Assembly (NCBI GenBank): GCA_017525505.1
Contig: JAFXSR010000012.1
Coordinates: forward strand, 186,001-250,000
DNA length: 64,000 nt
DNA from: Bacteroidales bacterium
Lineage (GTDB): Bacteria; Bacteroidota; Bacteroidia; Bacteroidales; WCHB1-69
Direction of reading: 5' to 3'
Every line of letters begins with the position of its first letter. The first letter of the stretch is position 1. The position numbers and the translations under genes are program-made. The notes under the pieces were generated by a model. It ran no database searches. It was not told where the DNA came from and saw only the letters and a list, made by a program, of their open reading frames with translations. Of the stretch, positions 48,018 to 55,636 are shown in pieces.

Positions 48018-48197
48018 ATGAAAAGAATTAAAATCACACAAGTGAGAAGCGCTATCGACAAACCATTGCGCCAGAAAAGATCATTGGAAGCATTAGGAAT
48101 CAGAAAAATGCACCAGACCGTAGAACACAACGCCACCCCACAGATTCTGGGTATCGTGAACGCCGTGAAACATTTGGTCACCGTAGAAGAAATTTAA
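48018..48197 (+). CDS. rpmD: 50S ribosomal protein L30
   Basis: A 59-residue protein, MKRIKITQVRSAIDKPLRQK ... LGIRKMHQTVEHN ... VNAVKHLVTVEEI, which matches bacterial L30 in size and in the LGLRKxxxxV-like core. It is part of the large ribosomal subunit. It normally follows rpsE in the spc operon; here it is the first gene after a divergent surface-protein gene. rplO follows after 32 bp. Confidence 0.95.
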   Translation: MKRIKITQVRSAIDKPLRQKRSLEALGIRKMHQTVEHNATPQILGIVNAVKHLVTVEEI

Positions 48198-48229
48198 TTG
48201 AGTATTAATCTTGAAATTATATAAAAAAG

Positions 48230-48706
48230 ATGAATTTGCACAGTTTAAAACCAGCTGAAAACGCAACCAAGTTGTCAAAAAGAGTAGGTAGAGGTCAGGG
48301 ATCAGGTAAAGGTGGCACTTCCACAAGAGGCCACAAAGGTGCCCAGTCCAGATCTGGTTACAGCCGCAAAATCGGTTTCGAAGGCGGTCAGATGCCTATC
48401 TACAGAATCATGCCCAAGAGAGGTTTCAAGAACATCAACCGCGTGGAATACAACGCTATCAATATCGGTACTCTCCAGACTTTGGCAGAAAGCAAGAACA
48501 TCACCGAGATTACTCCCGAGGTTCTGCACGCCAATGGTTTGGCCAAGAAAAACTGCCTGGTTAAAGTGCTGGGAAAGGGTGAACTGAAGGCCGCTCTGAA
48601 AGTTTCTGCCCACGCTTTCTCCGAAACTGCCAAGAACGCTATCAACAACGCTGGTGGTCAGATTACCGTTATCGGAGAGAAAGTGGAGACTCCCGCTGCT
48701 GAATAA
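48230..48706 (+). CDS. rplO: 50S ribosomal protein L15
   Basis: A 158-aa protein starting MNLHSLKPAENATKLSKRVG, with the glycine-rich RGQGSGKGGTSTRGHKGAQS and IGFEGGQMPIYRIMPKRGF motifs of L15. It assembles late into the 50S subunit. It sits between rpmD and secY, as in the canonical spc operon. Confidence 0.97.
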   Translation: MNLHSLKPAENATKLSKRVGRGQGSGKGGTSTRGHKGAQSRSGYSRKIGFEGGQMPIYRIMPKRGFKNINRVEYNAINIGTLQTLAESKNITEITPEVLHANGLAKKNCLVKVLGKGELKAALKVSAHAFSETAKNAINNAGGQITVIGEKVETPAAE

Positions 48707-48736
48707 CAAATGTAAATAATACTTATATTATATCTC

Positions 48737-50092
48737 ATGAAAAAATTTATCGAGACCATAAAAAACATTTTTAGAATCGAGGATCTGAGAAAGAGAATCC
48801 TTTACACGCTCTTTATCATCCTGATCTATCGTTTGGGTGCTCATGTGGTGCTTCCGGGTATTAACCCTGGCGCACTTTCGGCATTTACCAAGTCGGCACA
48901 GGAAGGTCTGCTCGGTATGTTGGACCTTTTCTCTGGTGGTGCGTTCTCCAACGCCTCCATCTTCGCCCTGGGTATCATGCCCTATATCTCCGCTTCCATC
49001 GTCATCCAGTTGATGACTCTGGCAGTGCCTTATTTCCAGCGTCTGCAGAAAGAAGGCGAAAGCGGTAGAAAAAAACTGAACCAGATTACCCGTTACCTGA
49101 CTGTGGCTGTGGTCGCTATCCAAGGCCCCGCCTATATCGCCAACATCCAGGGACAGTTCAGCCAGGCCATCTCACCGGCAATGCTTACCCCTATTTTCGG
49201 CCATCTGTCAGTTTTCGCCGTTACCTCCTTTATCCTCCTGATTTCAGGAACCCTGTTCATCATGTGGTTGGGTGAACGTATCACCGACAACGGTATTGGC
49301 AACGGTATCTCCATGATCATCATGATCGGTATCATCGCCCGTCTGCCTTTCGCTTTGAGAGCTGAGTTCATCGCTCGTATCAGCGACAACGCCGGTGGTC
49401 CTATCATCTTCATCATCGAGTTGGTGGTAATGATGCTGATTATCGCTTTCTGTATCATGCTCGTCCAGGGTACTCGCCGTGTTCCGGTACAGTACGCCAA
49501 GAGAATCGTGGGCAACAAGCAGTATGGTGGTGTGCGTAACTTCCTGCCTCTGAAAGTGAATGCCGCAGGTGTTATGCCTATCATCTTCGCCCAGGCTATC
49601 ATGTTCCTGCCTTTGACTTTCGTTTCTGTAACTGAACAGTCAACCGGCGGATTCTGGCACAGCTTCATCGACTATAATGGATGGGGATACAACATTGTGT
49701 TCTTCCTGATGATTATCCTGTTTACCTATTTCTATACCGCTATCACCATCAACCCGCAGCAGATTGCTGAGGATTTGAAGAAAAACGGTGGTTTTATTCC
49801 GGGTACGAAACCTGGTAAGCAGACCGCTCAGCTGATTGAGGGCATCATGTCCAAGATCACGCTGCCCGGTTCTATTTTCTTGGCTATCGTGGCTATCCTG
49901 CCGGCTATCGTGAGATTGTTTGGTGTGAACCAACAGTTTGCCCAGTTCTTCGGTGGTACCTCCCTCTTGATTATGGTGGGTGTTGTTCTGGATACCCTTC
50001 AGCAAATCGAAAGCCATTTGTTGATGAGACATTACGACGGCTTGACAAAATCCGGAAGAATCAAAGGTCGCTATAGCGGTGGTGCTTACTAA
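48737..50092 (+). CDS. secY: Preprotein translocase subunit SecY
   Basis: A 451-residue protein with about ten membrane helices. Motifs include FSGGAFSNASIFALGIMPYI (plug and second helix region), ADRI-like GERITDNGIGNGISMII and VPVQYAKRIVG. It forms the channel of the Sec translocon, which all exported proteins in this window would use. It begins 30 bp after rplO, and its stop codon overlaps the map start by one base (50092). Confidence 0.98.
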   Translation: MKKFIETIKNIFRIEDLRKRILYTLFIILIYRLGAHVVLPGINPGALSAFTKSAQEGLLGMLDLFSGGAFSNASIFALGIMPYISASIVIQLMTLAVPYFQRLQKEGESGRKKLNQITRYLTVAVVAIQGPAYIANIQGQFSQAISPAMLTPIFGHLSVFAVTSFILLISGTLFIMWLGERITDNGIGNGISMIIMIGIIARLPFALRAEFIARISDNAGGPIIFIIELVVMMLIIAFCIMLVQGTRRVPVQYAKRIVGNKQYGGVRNFLPLKVNAAGVMPIIFAQAIMFLPLTFVSVTEQSTGGFWHSFIDYNGWGYNIVFFLMIILFTYFYTAITINPQQIAEDLKKNGGFIPGTKPGKQTAQLIEGIMSKITLPGSIFLAIVAILPAIVRLFGVNQQFAQFFGGTSLLIMVGVVLDTLQQIESHLLMRHYDGLTKSGRIKGRYSGGAY

Positions 50093-50895
50093 TGAATATG
50101 TTTAACAAGATTCGCTTGAAAAGCGAAGAGGAAATAGAGATTATACAAAAAAGTTCTTTGCTTGTTGGAAAAACTTTGGCCGAAGTGGCAAAGTACATCA
50201 AACCGGGAGTCCCGCTGACTTACCTCGACAGAATCGGCGAGACTTACATCAGAGACAATGGCGGAGTACCGTCCTTCAAGGGTTATAACGGTTATCCTGC
50301 TTCACTCTGCCTCTCGGTGAACGATGTGGTGGTCCACGGTATTCCCAGAAACGGGATGGTCCTCAACGAAGGGGACATTATTTCGGTGGACTGCGGAGCT
50401 TACCTTAATGGCTATCATGGTGACTATGCCTACACCTTTGCGGTGGGCGAAGTGTCGGAGGAGAAAAGACTGTTGATGGAACGCACCAAGGAGTCGTTGT
50501 ACAGAGGCATTGCCGCGGCAGTGAAGGGAAACACAACCGGTGACATAGGTCATGCGGTGCAGACCTATTGCGAGTCGTTCGGCTATGGTGTGGTTCGCGA
50601 GCTTTGCGGACATGGCATCGGCAGAAACATGCACGAGAAGCCTGATGTGTGCAACTATGGCAAGCCCGGCAAGGGCGACACCCTGCGTGAAGGCCTCGTC
50701 ATCTGCATCGAACCGATGATCACGATGGGTTCTCGCAAAATCTACTGCGAGCGTGACGAATGGACCATCAGGACCATGGATCATAAGCCTGCGGCACATT
50801 ACGAGCATCAGATCGCCATCACCAAAAACGGCACCAGAGTTTTATCCACCTACAAATTTATCGGGGAAGTGTTGGGAACAGAAGAGAAAATATAA
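50092..50895 (+). CDS. map: Methionine aminopeptidase, type I
   Basis: Removes the initiator methionine from new proteins. The two-metal site is complete: Asp100 (SVDCGAYL), Asp111 (GYHGDYAYTF), His174 (CGHGIGRNMHE), Glu207 (IEPMI) and Glu238 (HYEHQIAI), plus the substrate-contacting His82 in VHGIP. The start at 50092 overlaps the secY stop; a second ATG at 50098 (MFNKIRLKSEEEI) is also possible. At 267 aa it has the normal type Ia length. Confidence 0.96.
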   Translation: MNMFNKIRLKSEEEIEIIQKSSLLVGKTLAEVAKYIKPGVPLTYLDRIGETYIRDNGGVPSFKGYNGYPASLCLSVNDVVVHGIPRNGMVLNEGDIISVDCGAYLNGYHGDYAYTFAVGEVSEEKRLLMERTKESLYRGIAAAVKGNTTGDIGHAVQTYCESFGYGVVRELCGHGIGRNMHEKPDVCNYGKPGKGDTLREGLVICIEPMITMGSRKIYCERDEWTIRTMDHKPAAHYEHQIAITKNGTRVLSTYKFIGEVLGTEEKI

Positions 50896-50907
50896 TTGAA
50901 TCAAGAT

Positions 50908-51129
50908 ATGGCAAAACAATCATCCATTGAATTAGACGGTGTCGTCATCGAATCCTTAGGGAACGCCATGTTCCGTGTCCAGTTGGAAAACGGGCACGTC
51001 ATCATTGCGACCATCTCGGGCAAGATGCGACTGCATTATATCAAGATTCTCCCCGGCGACAAGGTGCAGGTGGAGGTTTCTCCTTACGATTTGACCAGAG
51101 GACGTATCACATTCAGACATAAATCATAA
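50908..51129 (+). CDS. infA: Translation initiation factor IF-1
   Basis: A 73-residue S1-like OB fold, [20 protein letters not shown] ... [20 protein letters not shown] ... [15 protein letters not shown] at 50908 is chosen over the in-frame TTG at 50896 because MAKQ is the conserved N-terminus. It binds the 30S A site during initiation. It lies 12 bp after map. Confidence 0.97.
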   Translation: MAKQSSIELDGVVIESLGNAMFRVQLENGHVIIATISGKMRLHYIKILPGDKVQVEVSPYDLTRGRITFRHKS

Positions 51130-51143
51130 AAATTAAAATAAAG

Positions 51144-51260
51144 ATGAAAGTAAGAGCTTCAGTAAAGAAAAGATCGGAAGATTGCGTGGTGGTTAGAAGA
51201 CACGGCGTGGTCTATGTTATCAACAAAAAGAACCCGAAAGAAAAACAACGTCAAGGATAA
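51144..51260 (+). CDS. rpmJ: 50S ribosomal protein L36
   Basis: A 38-residue protein ([20 protein letters not shown] ... [15 protein letters not shown]). The family's usual zinc ligands (CxxC...C...H) are mostly absent: only Cys14 and His20 remain, so it looks like the zinc-free type. It lies between infA and rpsM as expected. Confidence 0.95.
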   Translation: MKVRASVKKRSEDCVVVRRHGVVYVINKKNPKEKQRQG

Positions 51261-51294
51261 TAAGTATTAACATTAAAAAAATAGATTTTAAGCT

Positions 51295-51669
51295 ATGGCA
51301 AGAATTGCAGGTATTGATTTACCGAAAAACAAAAGAGGCGTCATCGGTTTGACTTACATCTATGGTATTGGCCGCAGCACTGCCGCCGCCATCTTGGACA
51401 AAGCCGGTATCAGCCATGACAAAAAGGTAAATGAATGGAATGATGATGAGTTGGCAGCACTCCGTGGAATGATCAATGAGATGAAGGTAGAAGGTGCTTT
51501 GCGTTCGGAAGTTCAGATGAACATCAAGCGTCTGATGGATATCGGATGCTACAGAGGCATTCGTCATCGTATCGGTTTACCGTTACGTGGACAGAGTACC
51601 AAGAACAATGCGCGTACTCGTAAGGGTCGTAAGAAAACTGTTGCAAACAAGAAGAAAGCAACTAAGTAA
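51295..51669 (+). CDS. rpsM: 30S ribosomal protein S13
   Basis: A 124-aa protein, [26 protein letters not shown] start, with the helix-two-turn-helix segment and the C-terminal [18 protein letters not shown] tail that contacts tRNA and mRNA in the 30S head. It begins the alpha-operon part of the cluster. Confidence 0.98.
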   Translation: MARIAGIDLPKNKRGVIGLTYIYGIGRSTAAAILDKAGISHDKKVNEWNDDELAALRGMINEMKVEGALRSEVQMNIKRLMDIGCYRGIRHRIGLPLRGQSTKNNARTRKGRKKTVANKKKATK

Positions 51670-51695
51670 TTAATTGATTATCAGGAAAAAGTATT

Positions 51696-52085
51696 ATGGC
51701 AAAGAATACCAAATCAACAAAGAAAAAAGTTGTTAGAATTGATGCAATGGGCAAGGCCTTCGTGTATGCGTCGTTCAATAATGTTATTGTTTCCCTCACC
51801 AACAGCGACGGTCAGGTTATTTCTTGGTCATCCGCTGGTAAGATGGGATTCAGAGGCTCCAAGAAGAACACTCCTTATGCAGCTCAGATGGCTGCCCAGG
51901 ATTGCGCCAAAGTTGCCTATGATCTTGGCTTAAGAAAAGTTAAGGTTTTTGTAAAAGGACCTGGTGGTGGTAGAGAATCCGCTATCAGAACCATTCACGC
52001 CGCCGGTATCATGGTGGAAGAGATCACCGATGTGACTCCGCTTCCGCACAATGGTTGCCGTCCTCCCAAACGCAGACGTGTATAA
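51696..52085 (+). CDS. rpsK: 30S ribosomal protein S11
   Basis: A 129-aa protein with [40 protein letters not shown] and the final [13 protein letters not shown], all typical of S11 in the 30S platform. It lies 26 bp after rpsM. Confidence 0.98.
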   Translation: MAKNTKSTKKKVVRIDAMGKAFVYASFNNVIVSLTNSDGQVISWSSAGKMGFRGSKKNTPYAAQMAAQDCAKVAYDLGLRKVKVFVKGPGGGRESAIRTIHAAGIMVEEITDVTPLPHNGCRPPKRRRV

Positions 52086-52126
52086 TTTATCAACATCAGT
52101 ATAAAGAACCTTAAAATAGCAAGAAA

Positions 52127-52732
52127 ATGGCAAGATATACAGGACCTAAAACCAAGATTGCAAGAAAGTTCCATGAACCCATTTATGGAGCTGACAAATA
52201 TTTTGAACACAAGAATTATCCTCCCGGACAGCACGGCCAGTCCAGAAAGCGTTCCAAATTGTCAGAGTACGGTATGCAGTTGCAAGAAAAGCAGAAAGCC
52301 AAATATACCTATGGTATTCTGGAACGTCAGTTTAGAAAATTGTTCCATGCCGCTGCCCGTAAGAAAGGTATCACCGGTCAGAACTTGATGAAACTTATCG
52401 AGTCACGTTTGGACAATGTGGTATATCGTCTGGGTATCGCTCCGAGCAGAGCCGCCGCGCGTCAGCTGGTGAGCCACAGACATATTCTGTTGAACGGTCA
52501 GATCTGCAATATTCCTTCCGCACTGTTGGTGCCTGGCGATATCGTGGCAGTTCGCGAACGTTCAAAATCTCTCGAAGTGATTACCAACTCACTGAGTGGC
52601 AAGACCAACAGCTTCTCATGGTTGGAATGGGACGGCAATATGATGAGCGGTAAGTTCATGAACTATCCCGAGAGAGAGGAAATTCCCGAAACCATCAACG
52701 AGCAGGCTATTGTTGAATTGTATTCTAAATAA
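52127..52732 (+). CDS. rpsD: 30S ribosomal protein S4
   Basis: A 201-aa protein, [20 protein letters not shown], with the S4 RNA-binding domain ([33 protein letters not shown]). It is an early 16S rRNA binder and, in many bacteria, the autoregulator of the alpha operon. The N-terminal zinc-binding cysteines of some S4 proteins are absent. Confidence 0.98.
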   Translation: MARYTGPKTKIARKFHEPIYGADKYFEHKNYPPGQHGQSRKRSKLSEYGMQLQEKQKAKYTYGILERQFRKLFHAAARKKGITGQNLMKLIESRLDNVVYRLGIAPSRAAARQLVSHRHILLNGQICNIPSALLVPGDIVAVRERSKSLEVITNSLSGKTNSFSWLEWDGNMMSGKFMNYPEREEIPETINEQAIVELYSK

Positions 52733-52740
52733 TGATTATA

Positions 52741-52792
52741 TAAACCGCCTCCACGTCTCCACGGTTTCACGTCTAAACGTTTATGCGGTTTG
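52741..52792. repeat. Spacer repeat-related hairpin between rpsD and rpoA
   Basis: AAACCGC near 52744 pairs with GCGGTTT near 52785, enclosing CTCCACGTCTCCACG and CACGTCTAAACGTTT. These words match the spacer repeats of the giant-protein array (CTCCACGTCTCCACGTCTTAACGTTT). It occupies half of the 106-bp rpsD-rpoA spacer, which is otherwise short in such operons. Confidence 0.6.
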
Positions 52793-52838
52793 AAGGAATA
52801 CACGAAGATAAGTAAATAACAATCAAAACAAAATAGAA

Positions 52839-53834
52839 ATGGCAATTTTAACGTTTCAAAAGCCCGACAAGGTCATCATGATCGAGGCCGACGATTTCCA
52901 TGGCAAGTTTGAGTTCCGTCCCTTGCAGCAGGGATATGGCATGACCATTGGAAACGCCTTGCGTCGCGTGCTGATTTCCTCACTCGAGGGCTATGCCATC
53001 ACTTCTGTCAAAATCGAAGGTGTGGTGCAAGAGTTTTCCTCAATCCAGGGTGTTATGGAGGATGTAACCGACATCATCCTTAACCTCAAGCAGATTCGCT
53101 TCAAAAACAAGATTGAGAACAATAACTCAGAGACTGCCAAGATCGTCATCTCCGGTCAGGACAAATTCACTGCCGGCGACATGAACCGTTTCCTGAACTA
53201 TTTCCAGGTGCTGAATCCGGAATTGCTCATTTGCCGTATGGAGCCTGAAGTGGTGCTGTCCATGGAAATCACCATCGACAAGGGACGCGGTTATGTTCCT
53301 GCTGAAGAGAACAAGTCACTGCACGAGGGCATCGGTGTCATCACCATCGATTCTATTCACACTCCCATCAAGAATGTGAAATACACTGTTGAGAATTACC
53401 GTGTGGAGCAGCGCACCGACTTCGAGAAGCTGGTGTTTGAGATCGATACCGATGGTTCTATCCATCCGAAGGAAGCTTTGAAAGAGGCTGCCAAAATATT
53501 GATCCAGCACTTCGTACTGTTCTCTGACGAGAAGATTGCCATGGATTCGCCCGAACTGAGTGTTTCCAACGAAGAATTTGACGATGCCTCCAAGCTGACT
53601 CGCCAGATCCTGAAATCCAAGTTAGTGGATATGGATTTGTCTGTACGTGCCCTCAACTGCTTGAAGACCGCCGAGTTGGAGACCTTGGGAGACCTCGTTG
53701 CCATCCATAAGAGCGATTTGTTGAAATTCAGAAATTTCGGTAAGAAATCTTTGGCCGAATTGGAAGATTTGGTGAAGTCGAAAGGTCTGGAATTTGGAAT
53801 GAATGTATCAAAGTATAAATTAGATAAGGATTAA
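52839..53834 (+). CDS. rpoA: DNA-directed RNA polymerase subunit alpha
   Basis: A 331-aa protein. The N-terminal assembly domain ([38 protein letters not shown]) is followed by a linker and a C-terminal domain ([36 protein letters not shown]) that contacts UP elements and activators. It lies between rpsD and rplQ as in the canonical alpha operon. Confidence 0.98.
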   Translation: MAILTFQKPDKVIMIEADDFHGKFEFRPLQQGYGMTIGNALRRVLISSLEGYAITSVKIEGVVQEFSSIQGVMEDVTDIILNLKQIRFKNKIENNNSETAKIVISGQDKFTAGDMNRFLNYFQVLNPELLICRMEPEVVLSMEITIDKGRGYVPAEENKSLHEGIGVITIDSIHTPIKNVKYTVENYRVEQRTDFEKLVFEIDTDGSIHPKEALKEAAKILIQHFVLFSDEKIAMDSPELSVSNEEFDDASKLTRQILKSKLVDMDLSVRALNCLKTAELETLGDLVAIHKSDLLKFRNFGKKSLAELEDLVKSKGLEFGMNVSKYKLDKD

Positions 53835-53839
53835 GAATC

Positions 53840-54337
53840 ATGAGACACGCGAAAAGAATCAATCATTTAGGAAGAACAAGCGCGCACAGAGCTGCCATGT
53901 TGTCCAATATGGCTACCTCCTTGATCATGCATAAGCACATCCATACCACTTTGGCCAAAGCTAAGGAGTTGAAGAAGTTTGTGGAACCGCTGATTACGCG
54001 CAGCAAAAACGACACGACTCATTCAAGACGTATGGTTTTCGCTTCCCTGCACAACAAGTTTGCTGTCAGCGAATTGTTCAGAGAAGTCTCTCAGAAAGTG
54101 GCAGACCGCCCAGGTGGTTATACCCGTATTCTGAAGACTGGTTTCAGAAAAGGTGACAATGCCGAAATGTGCATCATCGAATTGGTGGATTACAACGAAA
54201 CCTACACCACTACCGAAACCAAGAAGAAAACTACTAGAACCAGACGTAGCAAAAAGTCAGCCCCCAAGGCTGAAGTTGAAGCTACCGCTGTTGAAACTGT
54301 TGAGGCACCTGCCACCGAGGCACCCGCCGCTGAGTAA
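53840..54337 (+). CDS. rplQ: 50S ribosomal protein L17
   Basis: The L17 core is about residues 1-120 ([68 protein letters not shown]). A 40-residue tail follows that is first basic ([14 protein letters not shown]) and then Ala/Glu-rich ([20 protein letters not shown]), giving 165 aa. It is the last gene of the ribosomal cluster, 5 bp after rpoA. Confidence 0.97.
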   Translation: MRHAKRINHLGRTSAHRAAMLSNMATSLIMHKHIHTTLAKAKELKKFVEPLITRSKNDTTHSRRMVFASLHNKFAVSELFREVSQKVADRPGGYTRILKTGFRKGDNAEMCIIELVDYNETYTTTETKKKTTRTRRSKKSAPKAEVEATAVETVEAPATEAPAAE

Positions 54338-54370
54338 GCTGAAGGTTTTTGAAATTTTGTTCAAAATAAA

Positions 54371-54404
54371 ACTCTCTTTGTTGTTCAACAAGAGAGTTTT
54401 TTTT
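54371..54404 (+). terminator. Terminator of the ribosomal/rpoA operon
   Basis: ACTCTCTTTGTTG pairs with CAACAAGAGAGT (54371-54397), followed by a run of T. The mscL promoter begins immediately after. Confidence 0.85.
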
Positions 54405-54405
54405 A

Positions 54406-54413
54406 TATTTTTG
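54406..54413 (+). promoter_or_regulatory. Putative -7 box for mscL
   Basis: TATTTTTG followed by CC lies directly after the rplQ terminator T run and 55 bases before the mscL ATG. Confidence 0.45.
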
Positions 54414-54467
54414 CCGATACATATTGAGAATGAATCAGATTTATTTACTAACTAAAATTTCAATACT

Positions 54468-54905
54468 ATGGGCTTTTTTAAAGAATTCAAGGAATTTGCC
54501 ATGAAAGGCAATGTTATGGACATGGCTATCGGTGTGATTATCGGTGGCGCTTTTGGCAAGATTGTCACTTCTTTGGTCAACGATGTGTTGATGCCTCTGA
54601 TTGGTGCTTTGATCGGGAATGTCGATTTTACTACCCTTTCAGCTACACTGAAACCTGCCGTCATGAATGGCGAGGAAGTGGTCAAAGAGGCTGTTACGCT
54701 GAATTACGGTAATTTCATCCAGACTACCGTCGATTTCCTCATCGTGGCTTTCTGTATCTTCTTGGTGATTAAACTTATCAACAAGGCTTCCAGAATGGTG
54801 AAAAAACCTGCCGAGGAAGAGGCACCCGCCGCTCCAGCAGAACCGGAACCCACCAGGGAAGAAATCTTGCTGACTGAAATCAGAGACTTGCTGAAACAGA
54901 AATAA
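54468..54905 (+). CDS. mscL: Large-conductance mechanosensitive channel MscL
   Basis: A 145-aa inner-membrane protein. It has an amphipathic N-terminus ([20 protein letters not shown]), the pore helix [20 protein letters not shown] with VLMPLIG, a periplasmic loop, a second helix ([20 protein letters not shown]) and a cytoplasmic tail with Ala/Pro/Glu linker and the final [15 protein letters not shown] bundle. It opens under membrane tension to release solutes during osmotic downshock. Confidence 0.97.
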   Translation: MGFFKEFKEFAMKGNVMDMAIGVIIGGAFGKIVTSLVNDVLMPLIGALIGNVDFTTLSATLKPAVMNGEEVVKEAVTLNYGNFIQTTVDFLIVAFCIFLVIKLINKASRMVKKPAEEEAPAAPAEPEPTREEILLTEIRDLLKQK

Positions 54906-54923
54906 GAGAAGCTTTGGCAATAG

Positions 54924-54953
54924 AAAAAGAGGGTTTTGTAGCCCTCTTTTTTA
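54924..54953 (+). terminator. Terminator of mscL
   Basis: AAAAAGAGGG pairs with CCCTCTTTTT (54924-54951), followed by more T. It lies 19 bp after the stop codon. Confidence 0.8.
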
Positions 54954-54965
54954 TTTTAAAATCGC

Positions 54966-54995
54966 TTGTTAATCAAAATATTTGTGTTAATTTTG
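54966..54995 (+). promoter_or_regulatory. Promoter of the small T9SS protein gene
   Basis: TTG (54966-54968), then 19 bases, then TAATTTTG followed by C (54988-54995). It lies about 60 bases before the ATG at 55053. The large FISUMP gene downstream, after a 95-bp gap with no terminator, may share this transcript. Confidence 0.6.
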
Positions 54996-55052
54996 CACAC
55001 TGTATTGTTGAAAACTTTATATACCTGTTATCGCTAAAAAAATCAAAATGTT

Positions 55053-55541
55053 ATGGTTAGAAAAATTGTCGCTTTTGTCGCTTTCAGTGTAATCAATGTT
55101 TCCTTATTCGCCCAATCGGTGGTGGTGCCCACTGGCGGTACAGCCAACGGCAGTGGAGGTACTGTTACCTATACAGTCGGACAGATTGCCGACCAGAAAG
55201 TTGAAGGTGATGGCCGTTACATTATTGAAGGGGTGCAACAACCCTACGAGATTCAGGTGGTTGGCATCAATAGCTATCCGGGTATCAACCTCTCTGCGGT
55301 AGTTTATCCCAACCCTACATTCGGCAGGGTGGTGTTGAGTATCAGGGATTATGAAATCCCTTCATCAGGATTGATGCTCCAGTTGTATGATCTGAATGGT
55401 AAACATTTGAAAACGATGGTCATCGTGGATCCGGATACAGAGCTTGATTTCTCCGGTTTAGCCGCCGCTACCTACCAGTTGCGAGTGGTGAATCAGAATC
55501 AATTGCTGAAAACCTTCAAGGTGGTAAAGAACAGCCTATAA
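55053..55541 (+). CDS. Small T9SS sorting-domain protein (162 aa)
   Basis: Signal peptide about 1-20 (MVRKIVAFVAFSVINVSLFAQ). A short N-terminal beta domain follows (VVVPTGGTANGSGGTVTYTV GQIADQ ... GRYIIEGVQQPYEI), and the last about 85 residues form a type A sorting domain (LSAVVYPNPTFGRVVLSI ... AAATYQLRVVNQNQLLKTFK). It is therefore almost only an N-domain plus a sorting signal. It precedes the 1924-aa surface gene by 95 bp and is probably co-transcribed with it. No function is recognised; it could be a partner or anchor for the large protein, by context only. Confidence 0.85.
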   Translation: MVRKIVAFVAFSVINVSLFAQSVVVPTGGTANGSGGTVTYTVGQIADQKVEGDGRYIIEGVQQPYEIQVVGINSYPGINLSAVVYPNPTFGRVVLSIRDYEIPSSGLMLQLYDLNGKHLKTMVIVDPDTELDFSGLAAATYQLRVVNQNQLLKTFKVVKNSL

Positions 55542-55636
55542 AATAGTTGGCAATTGCCTGTTGACCGTGGGGACGCATCACTAGCTTCCGGAAGATGTTT
55601 CGGTAAATAATCAATAATTATAAAGAAAAAAAACGT

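Noticed and set aside
48302..48709. Minus-strand frames opposite rplO, secY and map (48302-48709, 49132-49668, 50302-50808)
   Set aside because: They are antisense to highly conserved ribosomal-operon genes and have no independent support.
50896..50907. TTG start four codons upstream for infA
   Set aside because: The conserved IF-1 N-terminus MAKQ begins at the ATG at 50908.
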